Counted from the stretch's first letter, positions 43,305-55,177 are shown. The stretch: DNA of 64,000 bases from Tetraselmis striata (GCA_006384855.1 VCJN01002684.1:1-64000), one strand, 5' to 3'. Numbers and translations are program-made. Notes: generated from the letters alone by a model not told the origin.

Positions 43305-44535
43305 AAATACCTCATCAGTATACATTCTTCGAGTGCTCGCACGGGCAAACACAATGCAGACATGTGATGCCGCCTCGCCGGCAGCTGCTGGCCGTGTGTA
43401 CCTGCTTGCTGTTCGTCCAGGGCGGTACCTACTACCATCTGGGTGAGATGCCAGCAATGCCTGCGCCCCGCCTCCTCAAGCCCCACCGTTTGGATGTCAA
43501 GCGCGGTGAGCATGTTAAGAGGGAGCTGTGCCATCAGTCAAATATGCACCTACATCTACCTACCATCCGTTTGCGCCATCCGCTTGCGGCAGCGCCCCGC
43601 ACCTACGGCCGTGGCTACAGCTGCACGGGTGCCGACGCTCCAATGAGAACCCTTAAAAAAAACTTGAAATAATCTTCAGACTTAGCTTGCCAGTAACCTG
43701 GAAGAACATCCGCTACAGTTCCGCTATGGTTTCGCCCACATTGGACCTCTGGCAGGCAGGGCAGGTGCATCCTCGCAGTTTTCCGGCCAGGATCCGTAGA
43801 GGGCTACACAACACGTTGCAGCGCTGGTGGCTCGATCATTTCAGACACCCGTCTTGGCCCGGCTCACTTGATAAGCGGCGCAACAACCGTGGTGTCACTC
43901 CTGTCAGCCTCAGCATTCGGCGAAATTCCCTCAGCCATCGCAGTCTACAGCTCGCCCCGTGCGGGAGGGTGGCCACATTGGCCGTGGTCTCGCAGAGTCG
44001 CAGACAAACAGCCGCCGGAATCGGCCCGAGTACCTCGCCGGGACAGCTCAGGCAGGGGCGCCGCCTAGCGGCCCCCGACCCGGGTCCCCTGCTCGGCGCC
44101 TCTGCTTCCTGCTGGAGGCGCCACTCCGCCACGTCACCGCGCAGCGGAACTCTGGCATCTGGTCTCAGCCTCACGCCAGCATCCGACAAACCGCGCGCCA
44201 TTGCCACAGGTCGCAGCTCCGCCCGGCTGGCAGGGGTGTGGACATAGGCTGCAGGGCGCGGCGCGCCTCCGTGTATTGTGACATCTTCTGTGCGGATAGC
44301 TGCCGACAACATGGCCGCAGACTTCAATGGCGGAGGGGCGGGGGGGGGGGGGGGGGGGGGGGGGGAGTGCTGTGAAGCTGCATGGCTGAATGCGTTTGTT
44401 GCAGACCAGGATGACTGACCACATTGCCTCATAGCTATTAATTGTAATACGACCTGTATTTGTTGCCAGGGATGGTTTGACATAGCTTCGCCAGCATACC
44501 CATCTCTCTCTATGGTGTGATATGTAACATATATT
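43305..44535. other. Spacer with G26 run, no gene recognised
   Basis: Several overlapping ORFs on both strands (for example 43687-44247 plus and 44549-43836 minus) have no conserved motifs. A G26 run occupies 44340-44365. Confidence 0.5.
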
Positions 44536-44762
44536 AGCATAATAAACAATAATATCAGATTACATATTTAGTTCAGTTTTTTTTAAACTGTTCCTGATAG
44601 TCTTCCAACTACACATGATATTATATATATAGCTATTTTTTATATAGCATAATAAACCCTAAAACCCTAAAACCCTAAAAACCCAACCCCTAAAAAATAT
44701 CAGATTATGTATTGAATTCAGATTTTTTTTAAATTTGTTCCTGATAGTCTTCCAACTACACA
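44536..44762. repeat. Tandem duplication, second copy split by telomere repeats
   Basis: Copy 1 (44536-44615) runs AGCATAATAAAC...AATATCAGATTA...GATAGTCTTCCAACTACACA. Copy 2 (44646-44762) has the same order but with the telomere-like block between AATAAA and AATATCAG. Confidence 0.85.
44656..44695. repeat. Interstitial telomere-type repeat (TTTTAGGG)n
   Basis: Three perfect CCCTAAAA units (44657-44680) followed by degenerate ACCCAACCCCTAAAA. CCCTAAAA/TTTTAGGG is the Chlamydomonas-type telomere unit. G-rich on the minus strand. Confidence 0.9.
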
Positions 44763-45500
44763 GGGCACCTGTCTTACGGCCCGGCTGCATGAACCCACAC
44801 AGGATCGGCCGTAGTCCGTAGCATTCAGCCCTGTGAAGGCCAGGTTTGTATGTTGTTAGGTGGCATATATAATAAGTGATGGTGTACATGTATGTGTGTG
44901 TGTGTGTGGTATAATTGTATATATATTCTCTATAGCATTGTTATAAGACATGGCAGCCACAAGGCACAACGGATGACGGCAGGAGAGAGAAAGAAAAAAC
45001 ATTGGGTGTTTGGGGCGCTGCGCAGATGTAGCGTAGTGGCAACCATTCCGTCCTGTGCGAAACTCTGTGGAGACAGCGAAAGCGACGTGCAATCACTGCA
45101 ATGTGAATGTACACATGGAGGTTGGTCTCCACCCAGCTTGTGCCCTGAAGGGCCTCCGCACCAGTCAACCTTTTGCCCGAAGTAACAATTTTAGTTGAGT
45201 CCAGAACCACTGAAAGACCTCCCGGAAATGGCATGAATGTTGAATCCAGGCCCAATTGCAGGGCTTCTAGCTCAGGTCAGACTCTACCTCTGTCCCAACT
45301 GCACAGCGTCACGAGACTCTGCCGACTCGCGACTTCCTCCTGAATCCAGTCCGCACACCTGAACTTGAGGATAAGGGCTTCACGCTGTGAGCTCTCAGTT
45401 CATCATGAAGTTGGGCGTCAGCCAGCAGCGGCAGCAGCAGCATGGGTGGGATTACAGTCCGCGCATCATTATTTCGCAGGGAAATGCGCCTTAAGCTTAT
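44763..45500. other. Downstream region of the F-box gene, no gene
   Basis: A short (TG)n tract at 44893-44908 and AT-rich sequence; ORFs of 60-104 codons have no recognisable features. Confidence 0.5.
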
Positions 45501-46670
45501 TTAGGTAAGATCCAGCATGTTGGGGGGATCCGATGACGGCCCCCATGCAATCTCGTCGCCATGCCTGTCTTCGAACGGGACCGAGTATATGTACTGTCTT
45601 GCCGCCTCGTCTAGGAGGTCACTGCCCTGTCTGCCGGGCACTGCCATAAATGCGCTACAATGATGGTAGTTCATCGTCAATAGCGTCGTCAATTTCGGAG
45701 CTTGTTTTAGAAAATCTCGCCAATTGGCATCTTCCCAGCGATCGGGGTCACCTAGCGCGGGCAAGCGAGTGAAATCGCCATCGCAGTTGAAAATGCCCAG
45801 CGTGCGGAGACTTCCCACCCGAACGCCATCCAGGAATTGATCCAGTGTCTCCGCCGGACAATGTCGACAGGAAAGGGCTTGCAGGTTTGGGAAGCAGTTT
45901 CTATCGTGAAAACATTTCTGAGGCGCCCAGAGCGTCCTGATCGACGCCGAGCCGGCGAGACTGCGCACTGTTTCCTCGAGACCATCCGGCCCATAGTGGT
46001 CGAATACGAGGAGGTGCCGCAGCGTGCGTTTCACGGCGCGGAGGTCCCAGTCGATCTTTGTATCCGGGGCAGAAAGGAAAGCGCCGACTCCGTTAAGCTG
46101 CAAGAGCGTCAGGTCTGGCATGGGAGGAAACACCAGCTTGGAAACGCCTTTTCCGGTGTCCCGACGATCCGCTTTATTGACATACTCGATCCACACCCGG
46201 AGCTCCTTCAACCGCGGCGCCACCGCATCAATCAATCTGAGATCGCCTTCCGTCTTCACAACGGTGGCGAGCCGCTCCAGACCTTGCAGTCCAGCAGGAA
46301 ACTGCTGGTGGATGTGGCGCAGAATCTGGCGTGCGCGGCAGAGAATGCTTTCTTGGTTCTTCCGCACAGGCTCCAGTTCTCCGTTGTCGGCATCTTCAGC
46401 ACCTACTTCACGGAAATGTATTTGGTGTTGGATGCCATGTCCACGCTGGAGCAGCACAAGCTCCCGCACGAGCGGCATACCGTGCGGTAAGTGGTCTGGG
46501 CTAGAGTGATGCGGGCTCGCCGTGACGCTGCGGACAATTCCGGCCGCCCTCCAGGCCCGCTGCACCTGCCTAAGATTGGCGACATCGCTGGCAGGGACAA
46601 AGCTGAAAATCTTCTGCTGTATGTCCTCAACGAGAGAGTCGAAGTCGAGGTCGATATCGTCTCCCGCCAT
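45501..46670 (-). CDS. Single-exon F-box protein with LRR-like repeats
   Basis: 389 residues. Residues about 13-50 (LVEDIQQKIFSFVPASDVAN, RQVQRAWRAAG) match the F-box pattern that binds SKP1 in SCF ubiquitin ligases. The remainder has irregular leucine-rich-repeat segments of 25-30 residues (RLKELRVWIEYV, DLTLLQLNGVGAFL, TLRHLLVFDHYGPDG, SIRTLWAPQKCF, NLQALSCRHCPAETL, SLRTLGIFNCDGD, KLTTLLTMNYHHC), a likely substrate-binding surface. The start MAGDDIDLDFDSLVED is the only in-frame ATG before the F-box. No intron is needed, unlike the neighbouring genes. Substrate unknown. The gene is head to head with nothing annotated upstream. Confidence 0.78.
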   Translation of the reverse strand: MAGDDIDLDFDSLVEDIQQKIFSFVPASDVANLRQVQRAWRAAGIVRSVTASPHHSSPDHLPHGMPLVRELVLLQRGHGIQHQIHFREVGAEDADNGELEPVRKNQESILCRARQILRHIHQQFPAGLQGLERLATVVKTEGDLRLIDAVAPRLKELRVWIEYVNKADRRDTGKGVSKLVFPPMPDLTLLQLNGVGAFLSAPDTKIDWDLRAVKRTLRHLLVFDHYGPDGLEETVRSLAGSASIRTLWAPQKCFHDRNCFPNLQALSCRHCPAETLDQFLDGVRVGSLRTLGIFNCDGDFTRLPALGDPDRWEDANWRDFLKQAPKLTTLLTMNYHHCSAFMAVPGRQGSDLLDEAARQYIYSVPFEDRHGDEIAWGPSSDPPNMLDLT

Positions 46671-48473
46671 CGCGCAACACCTAGGTCTATCAATCCTACT
46701 CCCAAGCTCCCCTTTCGGATGTGCCCTACCTCCTTTCTCGGTGCTGCGCCAGAAGTGCGCGGATATGTGCTGCGTCGCTGTTTTACCGTGTACGGGTATA
46801 TTCGTCGTCTTGCGGTATAGGTCGATTCAATCCGACAATAGTGCCCTCAGTGCCGATAGATAGAGTGCGGGTCCGGTGCTGGGTCTAGCAGCGACTGGAC
46901 TTTGGTCAGCTGGTGGCGGCGGCGCTGACGAAAATGAGGGCTGGGCTGCAAGCGGATGCTCGTTGGCTGACCGGTCCGGCGATTGATATCTCGTGGCGGC
47001 GCACTCATCAGAAGCATGTGGTCGGTAATGTGGATGCCAACGGGCGGGATTTTATTGGGTGATCAATGCATATGTATTTGCCTTTTCCTCCGCAGCAATA
47101 GTTGATAATGATAAGGCTGATGGCGGATCGATGTTCTGCCTCGCTGATTTCGCGGAACCCTGCGTAATCAACCAAAGCGCACACTGGCCAAGGACACATA
47201 ATAGACTTTCATCCGGCAGTTTTGCGGAGGGCTGGGATGTTTGCGAATCGGCACTTTCCGTGTGACACTTCGTTGGTACCAGAACAAAACTGCACTGGTG
47301 CGGTCCTTTGCACTCCCGTGTCTTGTTGTCAATTCTGAATATTTGCGAATCGTGACTTTCCGTGCACATTGTTGGCACGAGAATGACAGAAATACATTGC
47401 CCTATGGCGGCTTGTTGTCAATTCTGAATGCTGAGCAGAGGAGAAAACCGACACTGCCAATTACCCAATATGTGTTGTGCCTGCTCATACCGTGCCTGTC
47501 GAAGCCCACCATTGCTCTTGCTCTGAACGCATCACTGGATATAACCTGCCAGTTGCAATTACGCTGCAGACTACCAGTACACCTACCGAGCAGCGGGCCA
47601 AAGCTGCTACTGATACAAGAGGACAAACATCCAGCGGTAGCCTGGAGCCCTGGGCTGGTAGTGGAGCGGCGGTATAGCAAACCGCGGTGCCACTGCTCAG
47701 ACAGGGGACTGGGAGGCGAGGACGACACGTGTCTCTCTTGGGTATGATATCTGCAGGACTGCATGCTGCTGGCACAGCAGACCAAATGAGCGGTCATGTA
47801 GTCGGGACGTAAGACAGCTGGCATGGTTCGCCCAGGAACGAAATTGTGAGAAATGTTATTCGTACCCTTGTAAGTAAGTAATTCCCTTATTGGCCGACGA
47901 AAGGGATCGCCTTTGTGCCCGCCGTTTAAAAGGTCTGCGAACGCCAACATGCGCAGAACGATCGGACTACAGGAACTTTGTCCAGGAGAAAACTTGGCTA
48001 TTTAGGCGACCCTTGCGGCAGGCTTGTGACAAAACAAACCTCACGTGTCACTCCCCACCTATGCAGATTGACTTCTATAGGAATCGAGCTACCATGTGTG
48101 CCTAGTAGGTGCATGTGTGTAGCATATTTCCGACCGAGTAAAGCCTGCGCGCTTTTCAGGCGGGGGGGGGGGGGGGGGGGGGGGGTCATAAGGCTTGTTG
48201 GTCCTTATCATGCCCAGCCAAAATCAAATGCGGCCCCTCGTCGTAAAGTAACCGATTATGTATGTCATTTAAATGTTTGGTGTCATCCGGGCCTGTGCAT
48301 CAAATAAAGTAGCTCGATATGTACGGGTACGTGTACAGCTTGTGCGGGCCTAAATCGAATGCCCATCAACATTTGCGTGCTGACGACACGCCCACTGCCT
48401 CATGCCACTGCAGGATGGCCACCTGCACACCCATCAGTGGGCGATGCCCAGAGCGAGATGTCATGGGAGTCAA
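46671..48473. other. Spacer with tandem 105-bp repeat and G24 run
   Basis: Within 47236-47430 two diverged copies share TTTGCGAATCG, ACTTTCCGTG and CTTGTTGTCAATTCTGAAT (at 47321 and 47410), a tandem duplication of about 90-105 bp. A G run lies at 48162-48186. No gene could be supported. Confidence 0.6.
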
Positions 48474-50261
48474 TCATGCACCCAAGCGGAAGCCTGGGAC
48501 TGCGCCAATCAACGCCAGCCAAAACAGCGCCGCAGCCCACGCGCTGGCAAGTCCCCTGTTGGCGCGAGTCGCTGCAGATGCATTTGGGGGAGGTGGGGCT
48601 GCGGCGCAGTCGCGGCCTTGCCCGCACTCCGCAGCGCTTGTGGGCGGCAGCGCCTGGTCGATGACACCTCGCAGGGCGTCGGCAAGCTCCAGCGACCTCA
48701 CCATGGGGCTGTCCTCCGGGGGGATTGCCACGGCGCCGAATTCCGCCATGGGAACGATCAGCAGGAAGTACCCTTGCGGATAGTTCTGCACAGGGATGGG
48801 CCGTGAGTGATGGCGAGGCGTCCAGCCCACAGAGCGATCGATCGCACCTGGGGCAAGAGGGGATGGGCAGGTGGGCGGGGCGGATCGCGCACCTCCCGGG
48901 GTGCGTAATCCACAATGGGGTAGAAGCCCAAGGCGCCAATGCTTGAGTGGACGCCGCCCTGCGCGCCCTCGGTGCACTCCGGCAGCCACTCGCCCGCGCC
49001 TTGGGGGCACTCCAGCCAGTGCCCGTAGCCGTAGTGCCACGTGGGCCAGGACTCGTAGAACAGGCCGCTGAAGGTGCGGCTCTCGTCCAGCGACACCTGA
49101 GGCAGTGGACACCCGGGGTCCCTATCATTTAGAGGTACACGGCTGAATAATGGAGATGCCATGACCTGCACACACAACATGTGCCGCACCGCCCCCAGCA
49201 TTGGCCATCGCCAGGCAGACCCCCCCCCCCACCACTCTCTCCCCCCAAGCAGCCCTTTCCCCCGGCTCACCTGCGGCTCAGCCGTGTGGTCCTCATTCAT
49301 CATCACCACCGAGGATTCCAGCAGGCCGTCCTCGTAGGGGGGCAGCGCATGCGCAAGCATGATGGCGGTGTAGTCCGCGGGGGAGATTCTCAGGTTGCCG
49401 GCGACGCCGCCGGGGCCGTCGAAGCGGGTGTCGTTCGACAGCGCCAGCGGTCCCCGCAGGTACTGCTCGTACAGCTCATCCCAGCTTTTGCCGGTGGCCA
49501 CCTCCGCCATCCCGGCCGCCACCTCCAGGTTCTCATTGTAGTACGCGAACGTGGTGCCAGGCTCCGACGTCATGTTGGCAAAGCCGGCGGACAGCTCCCG
49601 CGCGCACTCCTGGATGGGCCGCTGCACAGCAAACGAGCTGCAGGTGGTGTTGGCCTGTGTGCGGTTGAATCCGCTGGTGAAAGACATAAGGTGCGCCAGT
49701 GTGAGGCGCGATGCTGGGCCCTCCGTGCTCCAGGAGGGAGACAGCAGCTCCGACGGCCGGGACTCCAGCGACAGCTGGCCATCCTGTACCGCGAACATGA
49801 GTACCATCGCTGCATGCGGCACATCGTCAGTCAGCACCAGCCTACCAGTGGAAAACGGCACCAGCCTTGCTGAACGCGCCAGCGAAGAATCCCCGCTCGT
49901 GCTCTAGCGCCGGCTTACCTGCGACCCACTTGGACGCCGAGGCCACCGGCATGGCGTCTTCCCAAGCAGGGGCGCCATCACCTTTGGCGAAGACGCTGAT
50001 GCCGCTTCCATCACCAAGAAAGACAGAGACGTTCTCAAAGGAGCTGCCGTTCACCGCTTCGTTCAGAGCTGACGTGAGCGCATTGAGCTCTTCCGCACCC
50101 GCTGCCGACTGGGGATCGTCTGAGGATCGGATCGATAACGAACTCGCGGGACCAGACCAGACCAGCAGGATTTCCAGCAGCAGAAGAAATGCTGGGCGGA
50201 TCAGAGCGATGGCTACCGTCCGCGAGCGGTGGAGGCGTCCGGGACCTGCCGCCACTATCAT
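48474..50261 (-). CDS. Serine beta-lactamase-like protein, 4 exons, membrane-anchored
   Basis: Exons (minus): 50261-49919, 49809-49271, 49165-48893, 48785-48474; 1467 nt, 488 residues (an in-frame ATG at 50369 would add 36). An N-terminal hydrophobic segment (LIRPAFLLLLEILLVWSG) is a signal peptide. The serine hydrolase motifs are SxxK (S108-A-S-K111), YxN (Y204-Y-N206, in FAYYNENLEVAAG) and a third box in SSIGALGFYPIVDY, as in the class C/penicillin-binding-like family that is common in algae and protists and rarely acts on antibiotics. Six possible NxS/T sites support secretion. The C-terminus, after an Asn/Ala/Thr-rich hinge, ends in LASAWAAALFWLALIGAVPG, a transmembrane helix or GPI signal. 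Substrate unknown; an esterase/peptidase role is possible. The exon 3 boundary near VMASPLF is the least certain. Confidence 0.88.
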
Positions 50262-50369
50262 CGTCGAGCACCAAATAGTCGAAAGCAGGCGACAAATACT
50301 GGTACTAGTAGTCTTTTCGTCCGGCACGCTCTCCAGCGGCGGATTGAAGCGGCCTAACGTGTCGGTCAC

Positions 50370-52272
50370 CTGCTACTGTTTCCCTTTAATTCGTGTGCCT
50401 GTCTGCTGGTTGACTGCGGTGAGCCCAGAGCGCTGAGATACGGCCTGCAGATCGGCAGCAGCGGGACGTTCGAACCGGCACCCTGTAATATACCTAGGTA
50501 GCGACCGGAGCGTAGTCGCTACATAGCGCTCGGTACGGAGCTACTGGAGAAGCGACGGATGCATTGCGACGTGGCGCGCGCTGATGCGCTGTTGTCGTGC
50601 GCAGCAGCGCAGCTGTTGACAACACAATCAATCAAAAACAGTCCGGGAGCCGATCGATACCGCCGTCGCAGCTACAGCACGCTTTAAATGCGGGTACATT
50701 ATACAGCAGCCCACATAAGTCTTTGCATGTTTTTATGGTTATGATTTGGGTTTGGTCGCCTCTAGTCGGTAAACCCACGCATAGTCTACGCCGTTGCAGC
50801 CATTGCGAGGATAACCATGAATTCCCTATGCTCCTTCTTGGTTCTTGGCTCCTTGTCCTCCTGCTCGACCTTGGTTTCAGGCTTATGTCTCTCTTTTGCT
50901 GGCAACCTTTCATAGTTGCTGTTAGTTCTGTTTGTAGTGCGCATTTGTGAAAGCCCCGATGTAATAATGAAAATAACCATGAAAGAGCGTGCACATTGTG
51001 TGCTAGGGCCAATGCGACGTTGCGCGTGGCGCGCGCGTCGCATGTTATGCGGCACTACCAATGTAACAAGTGCTGCACGGCTGAGCTGTGAACGGTTTGA
51101 GCGCACGGCACGCCGACATTTGGACATAAAGAACCGTTTTTCCTCCCATGGTCGCCGAGATACATGTCTTGGCCACCTACCCCATGCCGCGCGGCGCATG
51201 GTTTGGAGTCTATGGTCAGCTAGCGGGCTACATGTGACATTCGCAAACTGGCCGTTCGCCCTGCAAGAAGCAGTAATATTGCAATCACGTTTTAATTCAT
51301 TACATTTCGGCGTTTTATCAGATTGGGCTGCAAATTAGTGCGATGGAAAGTCCGTGACTTGCGCTTTCCAACGCACTAAATATCAGCCCAATCTGATAAA
51401 ACTCCGGAATTTTATGGCCTGTCAAAGTTACCCCATGTTCTTGTATCCCTGCTAGCCCACTCACGGTGGATGGGGGCGCATGATGGGGGCATGTCATGTG
51501 CCCTTCCACGCAAGCTCCCAGGCGCGAATAGGACCCCTTTGATAGGTCTCCACGTCGCGTGGACCCCGTCATCACTTTGGCTTTTCCCTTTGGATGATGG
51601 GTGACATGTGTGACAACATGCGTGCATACATGTGCAGCAGTGGCGACATTGCTGCCGAGGGGGCCAGCCCGCGCTTAGACTACGGTGCGGGCGGTATAAG
51701 CATGCACCTATGGAATCGAAGGCAATTTATGTTTGCTATTTTCACCCAGCGAGGCGCGGCCAACGGCGCTTATCTTGCAGCTTGGAAAATTGTGGGATGA
51801 TTGGCCCCATCACGACGGCGGGATTACTGGCACACTCTCATGGAAATACCATGCATTGCATCGGTAGCGTGCATGGATTGGGCTCAATCTCGGTGGTCGT
51901 ACAGCGCATGCATACGTCCACCCACCACCGGCAGCGCGCGGGCATATGCGAAGGATGGTAGCTACGCCGCCAACAAGTTATTGTCCCCTATTCGTCGCCC
52001 GTTTTTTCTGTGGTTTTAGCCATGTGCCAAGCACTGCCATTGCCGAAGAACAATTCTAAAAGTGTGATAACGGGGAGAAACGGCTGCCTCCTTGGCGTAG
52101 GAGGCTTGCATACACTGGATTACAAGGCTCCATGGCCCCGTGGCCCCATGGCTTGGGCACCGAGGCGAGGATACGCGCGGATTTCTATGTGCAAAGACTT
52201 TTGTGGGCTGGTGTATGTAATCACCATCATAACAAGTCACCCTGAAACTGCATCTAGCCCCCCTAAACTAGC
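50370..52272. other. Spacer with a 99-bp hairpin, no gene recognised
   Basis: ORFs of up to 140 codons on both strands (for example 50916-51338) lack conserved features. The only structured item found is the hairpin at 51308-51406. Confidence 0.5.
51308..51406. repeat. Near-perfect 43-bp-arm hairpin
   Basis: The left arm (51308-51350, CGGCGTTTTATCAGATTGGG...) and right arm (51364-51406) pair at 38 of 43 positions around a 13-nt loop. It could be a small-RNA precursor, a tiny foldback element or a relic; no flanking duplication was found. Confidence 0.8.
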
Positions 52273-53938
52273 ATGCACCCATCTGCACTGCACCATGGCT
52301 CTGGCTCGGGCGGCCTAGCAGCCGACGAGCGTCCCCTGCTTGTGCCGGTACGAGCCGCCACCGAGACCCTCGCCGAATTGTCTGACAAACACGCCCACGA
52401 CATGTATGTTGCCTTCACCTCGGCGCAACGGGAGAACTGGTTGCACGCCGCCGCCGAGGTCCACTGTACGGATTAGTTCCACCTAACCAGCCTAGTGCTT
52501 CACTCCCGGGCACTGGCCCACCGCGACACCATTGCTCGGCTGACTGACGATGACCGCGCCGTGTTCTTCAACTACATGGGCCGCATTCTACACTCTTGGA
52601 GGACGACGCGGCTGCCCAATGTATGGCAGCCCACGTTAACGGCCATAGATGCCCTTCCTGCAGCAGCAACGGCCTCCCCTACCGCAAGAGCCACAGCAAC
52701 CATGGACTCCCCTTGCTGGCCCACGACGACGACGGTGCCATCTCTCACGTGAACAACTACGTGTGCTTTAGCTGCGGACAGCCGACGAGTGACGACCATC
52801 CCTCCGACAGCCGGGAGGCCGACGGCGTCTACACCTTCCACTGCACCACTTGCGCCGCCAACATCGCAGCTGCATGCGCAGCCGAGGCTTCATGAGCTGA
52901 TCTCCCTTCATCCGCTCGAGTGATCTGCGACTGCTACTCCGGCGTGCGCGACCGTTGGGGGTTGATCCCCACCGACGAAGTTATTTAATCGGGCGAGCCG
53001 GCCGTCCCTCCGTACTACCGCCTAATATTACCCGTACAACATGGCATGCTACCCGCCACAATCACGGCCCGGGCGTCCCTCCGACGGCTGAAGACCCCGC
53101 TGGCCGAGCGCGCACCGGCACGTGGTTTCGCGGATCATGGAATTACCCCCGCAATGTTACCGCCGCTGGCAACGCCGCCAGCGCGGGCTCCGGCTTCGGC
53201 GCCGGCCCCAGTTACGGCGCCTACTCCGGCCCAGTCGGAGCCCGCGGCCCCACTTGCCCCGTTCACCCTCACCCCTGCCAAGTGGTCGAGGCTATCGCTG
53301 CCCTCACCGGCAAGGTCGACCAGGTGTTGAAGGAGAACCAATCTCTAAAGGCCCATGCCCATGCCGGCGCAACGCGCGCCATATATCCCGGCGGCTCCGA
53401 GGTCCCCTCCGGCGTCAACCCAAGCAACCACACGACGCCCGTGGAGCTGATTTCGTCCAGAGGTGCGTCTACCCATCGCTGGGGGGACACGTCCTGCCAC
53501 ACCTACATTAATTCCTACCAAGGCTCCAAGGACCACCTCGACGCGTGCGCCCCCCCCCCCCCCCCCAGCTCTCCGCTACACTACGCCAACCGGGCGTATG
53601 GGGCGCAGCTCCACCTACTGGCCGCTAAGCCGCCTGACGACAAGGCCCGACCATGGCACGAGCTCCACATCTACACCCCCCCCCCCCCCCGCCAACCCGT
53701 CGCAACCCTACCGCGACTGCAACAACCTAGAGGCATGCAACAGACATTCAAAACAAATGTTAGGTTGTTCACTTGTGAAACTAGCTTTTCCGTTGAGCAA
53801 TTTTGCAAGAAATTCTTAAAACGCATGTATTGGAGCGACAATTGCACTCAATCCCATTGTTTGCAGTCGATTTTATGGTTTGCCCGCGTAAAACGTGCAG
53901 AATTGGGCGTGCGCCGCACGGATGCGAGGAAAACTTAA
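52273..53938 (+). pseudogene. Decayed CxxC-rich (zinc-ribbon-like) coding region
   Basis: Plus-strand coding character in changing frames: 52273-52476 (ELSDKHAHDMYVAFTSAQRE, ended by TAG), 52495-52610 in the same frame (IARLTDDDRAVFFNYMGRI), then 52596-52895 with three CxxC pairs (CPSC, CFSC, CTTC) typical of a zinc ribbon. A last ORF, 52955-53938, is Gly/Ala/Pro-rich with a short coiled coil (VVEAIAALTGKVDQVLKENQ) and two C runs. The order of helical part, zinc knuckle-like part and low-complexity part resembles a gag polyprotein, but no retroelement motif proves it. Frame breaks suggest a pseudogene; introns are not excluded. Confidence 0.4.
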
Positions 53939-54778
53939 GTCAGGACACATGCGACAGTCTCAACAGGAGAGAGACTGTGGAAACAAAACAAAGGTGGTAT
54001 GCAATGGTGATGGTGCAAAGGCGAGCAGAGGCTTCAGTGTTTTGACGATACAAAGATATTGGTGTCAAGGTTGTCACAACGCTTACCACATGGCAGCATT
54101 ATACAGTACATATACACGTAGTCACATGTACACATTGTACTAGTACTCATAGGTACTGACTCATAGTATATCGTTCTCGTGCAATTGTCACGCTACGTTC
54201 CGCCCCCCCCCCCCCCCCCTAGAACATAGATAAGCGTCCGGTAGATTTATCGCTTCGCCCGCCCATCGAGGCCGCGGATGGTACGCTAAGCGTAGTCAAG
54301 CGGGGCATGAGAGTCCGCATGTCTTGCAGGTAGCGTCTTGCTTGTGTTATTATTGTGGTCGAAAGGAGGGCGGCGCATGCAATTTCGACCGGACGTGTTG
54401 TGCGCAGTACAGTACCGCGGCGCAACGTAACAATGGGGCTCGTACGTGTATTGGAAGCACCCGTGCTGCATCACATCCGTCGCAAGAAAGGGTTAAGGGG
54501 CGCATCCCGACGGAAAATATGTAGCCTTGCCCCGTAACGCACGGCCGGGCGATCAGTTGGATGGTGACGACGGCTGCTCGGGAGGCCGGCTGGGCAAGAT
54601 GCGCAAGAAGGGCGGATGTCTTAAGCGAGGCTGCACGTGAAGTGTTGCCACCGAGCGCCGCCGCGCATGTTACGAACGGCATTGGTACGAGGCGCAGCCA
54701 ATTGAAGCCCGTCCGGGCTTCGGGACGCATACGGTGTCGCAGTCGCGGGTTGCCGACCGTCAAGTAAGCGTGTAGCCA
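53939..54778. other. Spacer with a C17 run, no gene recognised
   Basis: The C run is at 54203-54219. Minus- and plus-strand ORFs overlap with no motif. Confidence 0.5.
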
Positions 54779-55177
54779 ATGCGCGTAGTATACGACACAC
54801 ATGCTAGGGACAAACGACCGTGGAAGACAGGGGCCGGCAAGGTGCACCAACGGCAACTTACCGCCGTTGCGCACAATCCACAGGGAGAAACCATGACGGT
54901 CACCTCGAGACGACGTTTGGCGTGTCCAGTGGGTGAGCTGCCCCCGACGGGCAGCTCATCTAGCGGGCGGGGTCGCGGTGGCCTTTGTGCGGGAAGCAAG
55001 TCGACTTCGACTAGCAATAGCACGAACACCATGAAGGGATATGGCGAGGCAGCTGCCGATGATGCCCCAACAACAGCCGCCGTTGCGCACAATACCGGCG
55101 TGAGAGAAGTTATGGTCACCACCAGACGCAACGTGTGTCAATTGGACGGGCTGGCCCCGACGAGCAGCCATGCGTAA
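54779..55177 (+). CDS. Possible ORF with two internal ~32-residue repeats
   Basis: 132 codons. Residues about 30-61 (VAHNPQGETMTVTSRRRLAC then GELPPTGSS) and 99-130 (VAHNTGVREVMVTTRRNVCQ then GLAPTSS) are two copies of one module, separated by a Ser/Gly/Thr linker. The nucleotide copies (54865-54965 and 55077-55170) are diverged. Either strand could be the coding one; the function is unknown. Confidence 0.35.
   Translation: MRVVYDTHARDKRPWKTGAGKVHQRQLTAVAHNPQGETMTVTSRRRLACPVGELPPTGSSSSGRGRGGLCAGSKSTSTSNSTNTMKGYGEAAADDAPTTAAVAHNTGVREVMVTTRRNVCQLDGLAPTSSHA

Noticed and set aside
43687..44549. Genes on either strand between PsbP and the F-box gene
   Set aside because: ORFs overlap on both strands with no motif or splice support.
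44893..44908. Telomere end or contig edge near 44.7 kb
   Set aside because: Telomere units are only three to five, lie inside a duplication and are flanked by genes on both sides; interstitial only.
50916..51338. 140-codon plus-strand ORF
   Set aside because: It overlaps the hairpin and a minus-strand ORF of similar length; no features.
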